The position numbers and the translations under genes are program-made. A DNA stretch of 42,353 nt from Streptomyces sp. rh34 (lineage in GTDB: Bacteria; Actinomycetota; Actinomycetes; Streptomycetales; Streptomycetaceae). The DNA lies in the NCBI RefSeq assembly GCF_002551245.1, contig NZ_NTGZ01000033.1, positions 1 to 42,353 on the forward strand, read 5' to 3'. Shown here piece by piece: positions 26,428-34,889 of this stretch. A model generated the notes under the pieces. That model was not told where the DNA came from. It did no database searches and worked only from the letters and a program-made list of their open reading frames with translations. The stretch's first letter is position 1. The number at the start of each line of letters is the position of its first letter.

Positions 26428-27726
26428 ATGAGTTCCCCTCTCCGGTTCGACCGCGCGCACACCGATGACCTGATGACCTTCCTGGCGGCCAGCCCGTCCC
26501 CGTACCACGCCGTGGCGAACGCCGCCGGGCGCCTGGAGGAGGCCGGCTTCCGGCAGGTCGAGGAGACCGCCGCCTGGGACGCGTCGGCCGGCGGGAAGTA
26601 CGTGCTGCGCGGCGGGGCGATCATCGCCTGGTACGTGCCGGAGGGCGCGTCCGCGCACACCCCGTTCCGGATCGCGGGGGCGCACACCGACTCCCCGAAC
26701 CTGCGGGTGAAGCCGCTGCCCGACACCGGGGCGCACGGCTGGCGCCAGATCGCCGTCGAGGTCTACGGCGGCACCCTGCTGAACACCTGGCTCGACCGGG
26801 ACCTGGGCCTGGCCGGGCGGATCTCGCTGCGGGACGGCACCCACCGGCTGGTCAACATCGACCGGGCGCTGCTGCGGGTGCCGCAGCTGGCCGTGCACCT
26901 GGACCGGTCGGCCAACACCGAGGGGCTCAAGCTCGACCGGCAGAAGCACATGCAGCCGATCTGGGGGCTCGGCGACGTCGAGGAGGGCGACCTGATCCGT
27001 TTCGTCGCCGGGGAGGCGGGTGTCGACGCGGCGGACGTCACCGGCTGGGACCTGATGCCGCACGCCATCGAGCCGCCCTCCTACCTGGGCCGGGACCGGG
27101 AGCTGGTGGCCGGGCCCCGGATGGACAACCTCCTCTCGGTGCACGCCGCGACCGCCGCGCTGGCCGCCGTCGCCGGGCAGAACGACGCCGACATCCCGTA
27201 CATCCCGGTGCTCGCGGCCTTCGACCACGAGGAGAACGGCTCCCAGTCCGACACCGGGGCCGACGGGCCGCTGCTGGGCTCGGTGCTGGAGCGCTCGGTG
27301 TTCGCGCGCGGCGGCACGTACGAGGACCGCGCCCGCGCCTTCGCCGGCACGGTCTGCCTCTCCTCCGACACCGGCCACGCCGTGCACCCCAACTACGCGG
27401 AGCGGCACGACCCGACGCACCACCCGGTCGCCAACGGCGGGCCGATCCTCAAGGTCAACGTCAACATGCGGTACGCCACCGACGGCAGCGGCCGTGCGGT
27501 GTTCGCCGCGGCCTGCGAGAAGGCGGGCGTGCCGTGGCAGAGCTTCGTGTCGAACAACGCGATGCCCTGCGGTACCACGATCGGACCGATCACCGCGGCC
27601 CGGCACGGCATCCAGACCGTGGACATCGGCGTGGCGATCCTCTCGATGCACAGCGCGCGGGAGCTGTGCGGCGCCGACGACCCGTATCTGCTGGCGAACG
27701 CGCTCACCTCGTTCCTGGCGGGCTGA
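26428..27726 (+). CDS. apeB: M18-family aminopeptidase
   Basis: This is a 432-residue cytosolic metallo-aminopeptidase of the aspartyl aminopeptidase (M18) family, which removes N-terminal residues from peptides using two zinc ions. Metal and catalytic motifs are IAGAHTDSPNLRVKP, GPRMDNLLSVHA, FDHEENGSQS, SSDTGHAVHPNY and the late ILSMHSARELCG. The length and order match the family's usual 425-450 residues. I choose the ATG at 26428 over the GTG at 26419 because a TACAGT -10 box ends exactly 7 nt upstream and no ribosome site is present. It is followed by a small DUF6458 membrane protein. Confidence 0.95.
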   Translation: MSSPLRFDRAHTDDLMTFLAASPSPYHAVANAAGRLEEAGFRQVEETAAWDASAGGKYVLRGGAIIAWYVPEGASAHTPFRIAGAHTDSPNLRVKPLPDTGAHGWRQIAVEVYGGTLLNTWLDRDLGLAGRISLRDGTHRLVNIDRALLRVPQLAVHLDRSANTEGLKLDRQKHMQPIWGLGDVEEGDLIRFVAGEAGVDAADVTGWDLMPHAIEPPSYLGRDRELVAGPRMDNLLSVHAATAALAAVAGQNDADIPYIPVLAAFDHEENGSQSDTGADGPLLGSVLERSVFARGGTYEDRARAFAGTVCLSSDTGHAVHPNYAERHDPTHHPVANGGPILKVNVNMRYATDGSGRAVFAAACEKAGVPWQSFVSNNAMPCGTTIGPITAARHGIQTVDIGVAILSMHSARELCGADDPYLLANALTSFLAG

Positions 27727-27827
27727 CCCGCCCGCACAACCGCCCTCGCACACATGGTTGTTGCCGGGCCGGGTACGCGGTCCGTACACCGGCCCGGACT
27801 CACCGGGCGGTCGAGGAGGCGGAATTC

Positions 27828-28049
27828 ATGGGACTCGGAGGATGCATTCTCCTGATCGGTGGGGGCGCGATCCTGGCGTTCGCCACCGACTGGCAGATGG
27901 ACACCGTCAACGTCGACCTGGTCGGCTGGATCATGATGCTCGTCGGCCTCGTGGGGGTCTTCGTCTACATGAGCATCGCGCGGCGCCGCCGTATGGTCGT
28001 GCCGCCCACCACCACCGTCGTCTCGGACGACGAGCACCGCTACCGCTGA
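27828..28049 (+). CDS. DUF6458 small membrane protein
   Basis: This 73-residue protein has two transmembrane helices. It matches the actinobacterial DUF6458 pattern: MGLGGCILLIGGGAILAFA, a short VNVDLVGWIMMLVGLVGV segment, then a basic RRRR turn and a polar tail. The ATG at 27828 has GAGGAGG upstream at good spacing. The function is unknown. It may be read from the aminopeptidase promoter, 101 nt upstream. Confidence 0.85.
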   Translation: MGLGGCILLIGGGAILAFATDWQMDTVNVDLVGWIMMLVGLVGVFVYMSIARRRRMVVPPTTTVVSDDEHRYR

Positions 28050-28118
28050 CGGTCCCCGCGACGACCGGTCCGTGTGGACGGCAGGTCCGCGTGGACGGCC
28101 GGCCCGCGCGACGACCGT

Positions 28119-28168
28119 CCCGCGCAGAGGGCCGGAAGCCGTCACCGGGTCGGCCGGCTCTGCGCGGG
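28119..28168. terminator. Long hairpin between DUF6458 and SARP genes
   Basis: CCCGCGCAGAG (28119-28129) pairs with CTCTGCGCGGG (28158-28168) across a GC-rich 28-nt loop. It lies 80 nt upstream of the SARP gene, so it could end the previous transcript or sit in the SARP leader. Confidence 0.45.
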
Positions 28169-28247
28169 GCCTGCGGAATCCCCGATATTCTGGGCAGGAT
28201 CCCGCGCCCCCACCGTGGGTGCGTCCCGCCCGGAAGGGGAGCCGCCC

Positions 28248-30983
28248 GTGGAGTTCCGGCTGCTCGGCACGGTCTCCGTCGAAACGCTCACCGGGCCCCT
28301 GCCCCTGGGGCCGGCCAAACGGCGCAGTCTGCTCGCCGCTCTGCTGCTGTCCGCCAACACACCCGTCTCCGTCGGGCGGTTGACGGACTGTCTGTGGGAC
28401 GACGAGCCGCCGTCCCAGGCCCGTGGCGTCATCCAGGGGCACGTATCCCGGCTGCGCGCCCTGCTGGCGGGCGCGGACGCGGAGGCGTACGGGGTGGAGC
28501 TGGCCACCGTCGGCGACGCCTACGTGCTGCGCGCCCCGGAGACACTGCTGGACTCACAGCGGTTCGAGGAACTGCTGACGCTGGCACGGGAGCAGCGCGG
28601 TCCCGCCGACGCCGTGCTGATGCTCAAGGAGGCCCTGTCCCTGTGGCAGGGCCCCGCGCTCAGCGGGGCGTTCGCCGGCCCGCCGCTCCGGGTGGCCGCG
28701 CACTCCCTGGAGGAATCGCGGCTGGCGACGGTCGAGCAGCTGTCCCGCGCGTACGGGGCGCTCGGGGAGCACCACCGGGCCGCCGCCCTGTTGACGGCGG
28801 AGACGGCGGCGCATCCGCTGCGCGAGTCGCTGGCCGCGGAGCTGATGCTGGCGCTGTTCCGGGCGGGGCGCCAGTCGGAGGCCCTGGACCGCTTCCACCG
28901 TACGAGGCGGCTTCTCGCCGACGAGCTGGGCATCGACCCGGGGCATGAGCTCGCCGACGCCTACGCGCTGATCCTGCGCGGCGCCCCGGGGCCGCCCGCG
29001 GGCGCCACCCCGCCGGAGGCCTCCGGGCCCTCACCCGCCGCCGTGCCGCCGCCCGCCGGCGAACCGCACCCCGTCGACCTGCTGCCCCGTGCGCCCCGCG
29101 GCTTCCACGGGCGCGCCACCGAACTGGCCGCGCTCAGCCGGTCGGCGGCGGGCGAGGCGCCCGTCTGTCTGGTCACCGGTCCTGCCGGGGTCGGCAAGAC
29201 CGCGCTGGCCCTCCAGTGGGCGCACCGCTCCCCCGCGCTCTTCCCGGACGGGCGGCTCTTCGCCGATCTGCGCGGGTTCAGCGCGGCCGGGGAACCCGCG
29301 CTCATCGACGTCCTGCGGGAGTTCCTGCTCGCGCTCGGCGTCTCCCCGCGCCGCGTTCCGGAGTCCGTGCCGGCCGCCGCCGCGCTGTTCCGCTCGCTGA
29401 CCGCCCGGCGCAGGCTGCTGGTGGTCCTGGACAACGCGCGCGACTCCGCCACCGTCAGGACGCTGCTGCCGGGCGGTGCCGACTGCGTCACGCTGGTCAC
29501 CAGCCGCCACCGGCTGGAGGGGCTCATCGCCTCGGACGCCGCCCGGCCGGTCCCGCTCGACACCCTGGAGACCGACGACGGCACGGCGCTGCTCGCCGGA
29601 GTGCTGGGGGAGGAGCGGGTCCTCGCCGAACCGGTGGCGGCCCGCCGGCTCTCCGAGCTGTGCGGCGGACTGCCCCTCGCCCTGCGCGTCACCGCGGCCC
29701 GCCTGGCGGGACGTCCCCGCTGGACGCTGGCCGCGCTCGCCGGAGAGCTGGCCGACGAGCGCGGCCGGCTGGCGTATCTCGACGTGGACGACACCGGGGT
29801 CGCCGCCGCGCTGCGGCTCACCGTCCAGCATCTGCCGCCCGGGGCCGTCCACCAGCTGGCGCGGCTCGGCCACCACCCGGGCGGCCGTTACGACCCGTAC
29901 GCGGCGGCCGCGCTCGCGGGGACGGACCCGGTCACCGCGAGGGCGGCGCTGGAGCAACTGGCCGCCGCCCACCTCGTCACCGAGACCGCCCCCGGGCGCT
30001 GGGTCCTGCACGACCTGGTGCGCCTCTACGCCCGGAGCCTGGACCCGGCGTCCGCGCGCGAGGCCCTGATCGGCGTGCTCGACCACTGCATCGCCACCGC
30101 ACTGGCCGCCGCCGACACGGCGGAGCCCGGCGGCGAACCCTGCTTCGTGCTCCCGGAGGACTACCGCCGGCCCAGCGCCGTACGGGACTTCGCCGACCGT
30201 GCGGAGGCGATGCGCTGGCTGGCCACCGAGCGAGAGGACCTGGCGCTGACCGCGCTCGCGGCCCGGGAGGCGGGGCTCGACGACCGGGCCTGGCGGATCA
30301 TTCTGCTCCAGTGGCCGCAGATGGTCTGGCGGGCACGGGACAGCTGGTCCCCGTTGCTGGAACTGGCCCTGGAGTCGGCTCGCGCCGAGAAGGACGCCTA
30401 CGCGGAGTCGAGGGTGCTCGCGCTGCTGGGCTGGGTGCTGACGGAGGAGGGCCGCACCACCGAGGCCGTCGCCCTGCTGGAGCGCTCGCCGGCGTTGGCC
30501 CGGGAGGCCGGGGACCCGCTGGGCGAGGCGACCGCTCTGATCAACCTGGCGATCGTCCAGGCCGAGCTGGGCTCCCTCCCCACCGCGGTGGAGAACTGCG
30601 CACGCGCCGTCGCACTGGCGCGCCGGGAGGGCGACCGGCACACGGAGATGCTCGCGCTCCAGCACCTCGCCCGGATGCACCTGACCGCGCACCGCCCCGA
30701 GGAGGCTCTCGCCTGTGCCCGGGCCGGGCTCGATCTCGGACCCGAGCACGAGGAGGCGGCGCGCCGTTCCCTGCTGCTGGCCGTCTGCGGCGAGGCCCAC
30801 CTGGCCCTGGGCGAGGAGGAGGACGGCGTACGGCTGCTGGACCGGGCCGCGCAGGAGGCGGAGCGGGCCGGCTACGACGAGGGGGCCGTACGGTCCCTGG
30901 CGGCGCTGCTGCGGGTGTCCGCACGGGCGGATTTCCGACGGCGGCACGACGAGGCGCTGCGACGGATCGCCGCGGAGAGCTGA
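28248..30983 (+). CDS. AfsR-like SARP regulator (SARP-BTAD-NB-ARC-TPR)
   Basis: This is a 911-residue regulator built like AfsR. A winged-helix OmpR-like SARP DNA-binding domain (about 1-95, VEFRLLGTVSVETLTGP) is followed by a bacterial transcriptional activation domain (about 96-250). An NB-ARC ATPase comes next, with Walker A GPAGVGKTAL (about 309), Walker B RLLVVLDNA and CGGLPLALRV. TPR repeats fill about 650-900 (ATALINLAIVQAELGSLPTA, LALQHLARMHLTAHRPEEA). ATP binding and often serine/threonine phosphorylation control such proteins. The GTG at 28248 has GGAAGGGGAG upstream. The gene lies just before a DUF4232 lipoprotein whose upstream region has four 11-bp direct repeats, a likely target. 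Confidence 0.93.
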   Translation: MEFRLLGTVSVETLTGPLPLGPAKRRSLLAALLLSANTPVSVGRLTDCLWDDEPPSQARGVIQGHVSRLRALLAGADAEAYGVELATVGDAYVLRAPETLLDSQRFEELLTLAREQRGPADAVLMLKEALSLWQGPALSGAFAGPPLRVAAHSLEESRLATVEQLSRAYGALGEHHRAAALLTAETAAHPLRESLAAELMLALFRAGRQSEALDRFHRTRRLLADELGIDPGHELADAYALILRGAPGPPAGATPPEASGPSPAAVPPPAGEPHPVDLLPRAPRGFHGRATELAALSRSAAGEAPVCLVTGPAGVGKTALALQWAHRSPALFPDGRLFADLRGFSAAGEPALIDVLREFLLALGVSPRRVPESVPAAAALFRSLTARRRLLVVLDNARDSATVRTLLPGGADCVTLVTSRHRLEGLIASDAARPVPLDTLETDDGTALLAGVLGEERVLAEPVAARRLSELCGGLPLALRVTAARLAGRPRWTLAALAGELADERGRLAYLDVDDTGVAAALRLTVQHLPPGAVHQLARLGHHPGGRYDPYAAAALAGTDPVTARAALEQLAAAHLVTETAPGRWVLHDLVRLYARSLDPASAREALIGVLDHCIATALAAADTAEPGGEPCFVLPEDYRRPSAVRDFADRAEAMRWLATEREDLALTALAAREAGLDDRAWRIILLQWPQMVWRARDSWSPLLELALESARAEKDAYAESRVLALLGWVLTEEGRTTEAVALLERSPALAREAGDPLGEATALINLAIVQAELGSLPTAVENCARAVALARREGDRHTEMLALQHLARMHLTAHRPEEALACARAGLDLGPEHEEAARRSLLLAVCGEAHLALGEEEDGVRLLDRAAQEAERAGYDEGAVRSLAALLRVSARADFRRRHDEALRRIAAES

Positions 30984-31018
30984 GCGGAGCGGGCGTCCGG
31001 CGCGGCCCCGCCCTGCCC

Positions 31019-31062
31019 GACGTCAGCAGGACGTCAGCGGGACGGCAGCGATACGTGAGCGG
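31019..31062 (+). promoter_or_regulatory. Four tandem 11-bp repeats, candidate SARP operator
   Basis: The units GACGTCAGCAG, GACGTCAGCGG, GACGGCAGCGA and TACGTGAGCGG follow each other with no gap. SARPs bind heptamer direct repeats spaced at 11 bp, and the shared heptamer here is (G/T)ACGTCA-like. A weak -10 (CAGAGT, 31070-31075) starts 8 nt after the array. The array lies between the SARP gene and the DUF4232 gene. Confidence 0.65.
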
Positions 31063-31147
31063 CGGCGGGCAGAGTCGTTCCTGTCAGCAGCTCGGAGGCG
31101 ACGTCTCGACCGGGCGTTCGCCTCGCCTTCTCCTCGGGGGATCCTCC

Positions 31148-31858
31148 ATGCGCACCTTCCGCAACCGCACCACCGTCCTGGCCGCCGCGACCGCGGCGGC
31201 TCTCGCTCTCACGCTCACCGCCTGCGGTGACGACGGCACCGGAACCCGGTCGGAGGGCCCGGCGACGAGCGACTCCGCGACCGTCGCCGCGTCGGCCGCC
31301 GAGTCCGGGAAGGCCGCCGACGACGCTGCGGAGACCGGCACGACGGGATCCACCGGCGGCGGCACCGGAACCGCGCAGGCCGCAGGCGCGGCCAAGAGCT
31401 CCGAAACCGCCGGCGGCACGTCCGCCGGGGCCTCCGCCCCTCTCTGCACGGCGAAGGGTCTGACGATCACCGCCGAGCGTCAGGACGGCCCGCCCTACAC
31501 CCACCTCACGCTGAGCGCGAAGAACACCTCCGGCGCCGGCTGTGAGATGAGGGAGTACCCGCACATCCACTTCCTGGACAACGCGCGGGGCATCGTCCCG
31601 CCCGTCGCCAAGAGCAAGCCGGAGGCCCCGGTGATCCTGGAGCCCGGCCAGTCCGCTTACGTCGCGGTGCGCATGTCCGAGGGCGGCCGGAAGGAGAGCA
31701 CCGAGACGGTGAAGGAGTTCACGGTCACACTGAAGGCCAACGGCGGCGGCATGGCGGTGGTGCAGTCCCCCGCCCCCGAGGGCCTCTCCGTCAACCCGCA
31801 GAAGTGGGCGACGGGTTACTGGACCACGGAGCTGCGCAACGGCGCCGACGACTTCTAG
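31148..31858 (+). CDS. DUF4232 lipoprotein
   Basis: This is a 236-residue secreted protein. The signal peptide MRTFRNRTTVLAAATAAALA runs on to a TLTACG lipobox. About residues 27-98 are a Ser/Thr/Gly/Ala-rich spacer, as in surface-exposed lipoproteins. The C-terminal about 130 residues are a DUF4232 domain (LCTAKGLTITAERQD, HLTLSAKNTSGAGCEMREYP, later ILEPGQSAYVAVRMSEGG), beta-rich and with two cysteines that may pair. The function is unknown. The ATG at 31148 has a GGGGGA ribosome site. The SARP-type repeats upstream suggest control by the neighbouring AfsR-like protein. Confidence 0.88.
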   Translation: MRTFRNRTTVLAAATAAALALTLTACGDDGTGTRSEGPATSDSATVAASAAESGKAADDAAETGTTGSTGGGTGTAQAAGAAKSSETAGGTSAGASAPLCTAKGLTITAERQDGPPYTHLTLSAKNTSGAGCEMREYPHIHFLDNARGIVPPVAKSKPEAPVILEPGQSAYVAVRMSEGGRKESTETVKEFTVTLKANGGGMAVVQSPAPEGLSVNPQKWATGYWTTELRNGADDF

Positions 31859-31881
31859 GCAGAGCGGGCGGGCCGCCCGTG

Positions 31882-31915
31882 CCGACAGACGGCCGGACGG
31901 CCGGCCGCCTGTCGG
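31882..31915. terminator. Bidirectional terminator between convergent genes
   Basis: Arms 31882-31896 and 31901-31915 are complementary with one mismatch and a 4-nt loop. It lies between the DUF4232 and thioredoxin-NHL gene ends. Confidence 0.7.
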
Positions 31916-31931
31916 ACCCCCTCCGGGCCCC

Positions 31932-33749
31932 TCAGCCCTGCTCGTCCATGCCCGCCAGCACCAGCGGCAGCCGGGGCGTTCCCTCCGCGGTCACGCGGAC
32001 GGGGACGCCCCAGTCCTGTTGGTGCACATGGCAGGCCGGGTACTCGTTGGCCGGGTCGTCGTCGCAGGACGCCGCCATCGCGGAGACGTGGAGCACGCCT
32101 TCGGTGACCCCGTCCGCGAGGACCAGGTCGCGCCCGAGGTCCGTCCCCGCGCCGGAGCCCTCCGCCAGCAGCTCGGGCGGGGTCGCGGAGACCAGCAGCC
32201 GGGTCGAGGGGCCGTAGCGGGTGTCCAGCTTCTGGCCCGCGGGCGCCTGGAAGACGACGTCGAGGCGGAGGGTGCCCGGGGCGATCTCGGTCGCGGCCCG
32301 CTGGGTGCGGTGCGCCCGGTCGGCGACCCGGACCGCCTCCTCCGGCAGCCGGAGCCGGGTCAGCCGGTGGCGGGCCGACTCGACGACGACCAGATCGCCG
32401 TCGACCAGCACCGCGTCGCTGGGCTCGCGGACATCGGTGGCCAGGGTGGTGACCTCGCCGGAGGCGGGGTCGTACCGGCGCAGGGCGTGGTTGTACGTGT
32501 CGCTGATCGCGACCGACCCGTCGGGCAGCGCGGTCACGCCGAGCGGATGCTGGAGGAGCGCCTGCTCGGCGGCCCCGTCGCGGTGGCCGAAGTCGAAGAG
32601 GCCGGTGCCGACGGCGGTGCGGACGTGCTCATCGCGGTCGACCCAGCGCAGCGCGGAGGTCTCCGAGTCGGCGACCCAGAGCCGCTCGCCGTCGGCGGAG
32701 ACGGCGAGCCCGGACGGCTGGGCGAACCAGGCCTCGGCGGCCGGCCCGTCGACCAGGCCCTCGTTGGTGGTCCCGGCGGCGACGCGTACGGTCGCGCTCT
32801 CCGGGTCGTACGTCCACAGCTGGTGCACGCCCGCCATGGCGATCCACAGCCGGTCGCCGAACCAGGCGACGTCCCACGGCGAGGAGAGGTCCACCTCGCG
32901 CGCCGGACCACTGGTCGCGGTCCCCTGCCACCACTGGCGGCCGGTCCCGGCGAGGGTGCTGGTCACTCCGGTCGTGAGGTCCAGGGCGCGGATGGCGTGG
33001 TTGACGGTGTCCGCGACGGCGATCCGGCCGTCGGGCAGCGCGGCGAGCCCCTGCGGCTCGCTGAACCGGGCCGTCTCCGGGCCGCCGTCGTTCAGGCCGC
33101 GTTCGCCCGTGCCGAAGTGGCGGCGTACGGTCTCGCCGTCGGCGTCCAGCTCGACGAGGCGGTGCCGGGTGGTGTCGGAGACCAGGAATCCCCCGTCCGG
33201 CAGGAGCAGCGCCTTGCCGGGGAAGCGCAGATGCGTGGCGACGGGCTCGGGCGCGACGTAGGGGCCGTCACCGCGGCGCAGCGTGCCCTTGGCCCCGTGC
33301 TCGGCCTCCAGCTCCTCGACGAGCTTCTCGATGGCGTGCGCGTGGCCCTCGCCCGCGTGCTGGGCGACCACGTAGCCCTCGGGGTCGATCACGACGAGCG
33401 TCGGCCAGGCCCGTACGGCGTACTGCTTCCAGGTGGCCAGTTCGGGGTCGTCGAGGACGGGGTGGTGGACCTCGTAGCGCTCGACTGCGTCGACGACGGC
33501 CTGGTGCTCGGCCTCGTGGACGAACTTGGGCGAGTGGACTCCGATGATCACCACGGTGTCGCGGTGCTTCTCCTCCAGCTCGCGCAGCTCGTCCAGGACA
33601 TGCAGACAGTTCACACAGCAGAACGTCCAGAAGTCGAGGATGACGATGCGCCCTCGCAGGTCAGCGAGGGTGTACTGCTGGTCGCCTGTATTGAGCCAGC
33701 CGCCCCTGCCGATGAGTTCGGGGGCGCGGACGCGTGCACGTGATGCCAT
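31932..33749 (-). CDS. Thioredoxin-like NHL-repeat protein (NHLRC2-like)
   Basis: This is a 605-residue protein. An N-terminal thioredoxin fold (about 1-160) has the redox motif TFCCVNCLH, with C45 and C48 forming the CxxC and an extra C44. Six-bladed NHL beta-propeller repeats follow (about 175-480; LPDGRIAVADTVNHAIRALD, LPDGSVAISDTYNHALRRYD). A beta-rich C-terminal domain ends the protein. The order is the same as in animal NHLRC2. There is no signal peptide, so it is probably cytosolic. The role in bacteria is unknown; thiol-disulfide exchange with a propeller-bound partner is inference. The ATG at 33749 is chosen because earlier in-frame codons enter the divergent promoter region. Confidence 0.9.
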   Translation of the reverse strand: MASRARVRAPELIGRGGWLNTGDQQYTLADLRGRIVILDFWTFCCVNCLHVLDELRELEEKHRDTVVIIGVHSPKFVHEAEHQAVVDAVERYEVHHPVLDDPELATWKQYAVRAWPTLVVIDPEGYVVAQHAGEGHAHAIEKLVEELEAEHGAKGTLRRGDGPYVAPEPVATHLRFPGKALLLPDGGFLVSDTTRHRLVELDADGETVRRHFGTGERGLNDGGPETARFSEPQGLAALPDGRIAVADTVNHAIRALDLTTGVTSTLAGTGRQWWQGTATSGPAREVDLSSPWDVAWFGDRLWIAMAGVHQLWTYDPESATVRVAAGTTNEGLVDGPAAEAWFAQPSGLAVSADGERLWVADSETSALRWVDRDEHVRTAVGTGLFDFGHRDGAAEQALLQHPLGVTALPDGSVAISDTYNHALRRYDPASGEVTTLATDVREPSDAVLVDGDLVVVESARHRLTRLRLPEEAVRVADRAHRTQRAATEIAPGTLRLDVVFQAPAGQKLDTRYGPSTRLLVSATPPELLAEGSGAGTDLGRDLVLADGVTEGVLHVSAMAASCDDDPANEYPACHVHQQDWGVPVRVTAEGTPRLPLVLAGMDEQG

Positions 33750-33813
33750 GCCACCAGTCAACACCGTGACCGCCTGCGCGCATTCCGCCGGACCCCGGGG
33801 GAACCTGTGACGC

Positions 33814-34305
33814 ATGAGACTTCTCGTACGTGAGCGGCTGTTCGCCATCGGCGACGACTACTGGATCGAGGACGACGGGGGCCACAAGGTCTTCCTGGTC
33901 GACGGCAAGGCGATGCGGCTGCGTGACACCTTCGAGCTGAAGGACGCCGACGGCCGGGTCCTGGTCGAACTGCGGCAGAAGCTGATCAGCCTGCGCGACA
34001 CGATGCTCATCGAGCGGGACGGCGAGGAGCTGGCCAAGGTCAAGCGCAAGCGGCTGTCGCTGCTCCGCAACCACTACCGGGTGACGCTGGTGGACGGCAC
34101 GGAGCTGGACGTCAGCGGCAGGATCCTGGACCGCGAGTTCGCCATCGAGTACGACGGCGAGCTGCTGGCCCAGGTCTCGCGCCGCTGGCTGACCCTCCGG
34201 GACACGTACGGCATCGACGTCGTCCGGGACGACGCCGACACCGCGCTGCTCATCGCGGTGTCGATGTGCGTGATCGTGCTGGCGGACAAGGAGAACGAGG
34301 ACTGA
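33814..34305 (+). CDS. LURP-one-related family protein
   Basis: This 163-residue protein has the LURP-one-related (DUF567) fold, a Tubby-like beta-barrel around a central helix. Recognisable repeats are YWIEDDGGHKVFLVDGKAMR, LRDTFELKDADGRVLVELRQ and ISLRDTMLIERDGEELAKVK. The C-terminal helix is hydrophobic (ADTALLIAVSMCVIVLADK). Tubby-like barrels can bind membrane lipids; the bacterial role is unsettled. A GGGGGAA stretch serves as ribosome site. The gene's last 20 bp are partly repeated 26 bp downstream. It is convergent with a small membrane-protein gene, with parS between. Confidence 0.9.
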   Translation: MRLLVRERLFAIGDDYWIEDDGGHKVFLVDGKAMRLRDTFELKDADGRVLVELRQKLISLRDTMLIERDGEELAKVKRKRLSLLRNHYRVTLVDGTELDVSGRILDREFAIEYDGELLAQVSRRWLTLRDTYGIDVVRDDADTALLIAVSMCVIVLADKENED

Positions 34306-34341
34306 GCGCCCTGCACGCTCGCGAGGACTGAGCGCCTGCAC
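34297..34341. repeat. Direct repeat of the LURP-one gene end
   Basis: GAGGACTGAGCGCCCTGCAC (34297-34316) recurs as GAGGACTGAGCGCCTGCAC (34323-34341), with one base missing and a 26-bp period. The first copy contains the stop codon. Confidence 0.7.
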
Positions 34342-34381
34342 CCACGGGGGCTCGGCTCCTGCCCGCGCGCGGGAGTTCGGT

Positions 34382-34395
34382 GTTTCACGTGAAAC
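34382..34395. other. parS: parS, ParB-binding site 3
   Basis: This is a perfect GTTTCACGTGAAAC between the ends of two convergent genes (34305 and 34455). Unlike the other two sites, it is not in a hairpin; a 12-bp tandem repeat follows. Confidence 0.92.
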
Positions 34396-34403
34396 GTGGA
34401 GCC

Positions 34404-34439
34404 CGGGTTCTCGGACGGGTTCTCGGACGGGTTCTCGGA
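34404..34439. repeat. Three tandem copies of a 12-bp unit
   Basis: CGGGTTCTCGGA is repeated three times without change, starting 9 bp after parS 3 and ending 15 bp before the convergent gene's stop. Confidence 0.9.
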
Positions 34440-34454
34440 CGGTCGGGGTTCGGC

Positions 34455-34841
34455 TCACCCCGCTTGTCGCGCGGCCGCCCGCCGGTCCGCCTGGACGAAG
34501 GCCGCCGCCGTGAGGGCCACGGTGGTCGCGAAGGAAACCGCGAGCGTCGGGTTGAGCCAGGAGGGGACGACCCGACTGGTGAAGTGCCCGCCGTCGGTGG
34601 TGCGGCACAGGACGTGCACCGGGAGGTAGCGCACCTCGTGCGTCTCCACGTGAGCGCCTTCCGGCAGGTTGGGCGCGTACACGCACTGGTGCATGGGCGT
34701 CGAGTTCGTTCCCGACCCGACCTCGCTGACCGTGAAACCCACGAGGAGGAGGCCGAAGAGGTAGAGGACGACCGTGACCGAGGCGGCGAAGATCGCCGTT
34801 CCACGGAGCGACGTCGATTCGGAACCGCCCGGTTCAGCCAT
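34455..34841 (-). CDS. Small membrane protein with two cysteines outside
   Basis: This is a 128-residue protein with two transmembrane helices (about 14-36, AIFAASVTVVLYLFGLLLVG; about 95-115, LAVSFATTVALTAAAF). The extracytoplasmic loop between them holds two cysteines (HQCVYAP and VLCRTTDG) that may form a disulfide. The tail is basic (QADRRAAARQAG). I recognise no family. The ATG at 34841 is preferred to the one at 34850 because TACAGT ends 7 nt upstream of it. It is next to a nitrilase-family gene on the same strand, 48 nt upstream. Confidence 0.75.
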   Translation of the reverse strand: MAEPGGSESTSLRGTAIFAASVTVVLYLFGLLLVGFTVSEVGSGTNSTPMHQCVYAPNLPEGAHVETHEVRYLPVHVLCRTTDGGHFTSRVVPSWLNPTLAVSFATTVALTAAAFVQADRRAAARQAG

Positions 34842-34848
34842 GGCGCTC

Positions 34849-34854
34849 ACTGTA
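34849..34854 (-). promoter_or_regulatory. -10 box for a leaderless small membrane-protein transcript
   Basis: TACAGT on the minus strand ends 7 nt before the ATG at 34841, the same arrangement as at the aminopeptidase gene. Confidence 0.5.
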
Positions 34855-34889
34855 GACAGGGCGTCCCGGCCGCCCGCATCGAGCCGCCC

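Noticed and set aside
28066..28103. Imperfect 18-bp repeats (GGTCCGYGTGGACGGC) after the DUF6458 gene
   Set aside because: There are only two copies, with low complexity and no regulatory context.
29031..30947. A 638-residue open frame antisense to the SARP gene
   Set aside because: It is a shadow frame; the plus strand has clear NB-ARC and TPR motifs.
34306..34454. oriC or DnaA-box cluster near parS 3
   Set aside because: I saw no clustered DnaA boxes; parS sites spread over hundreds of kilobases around oriC, so its absence here is expected.
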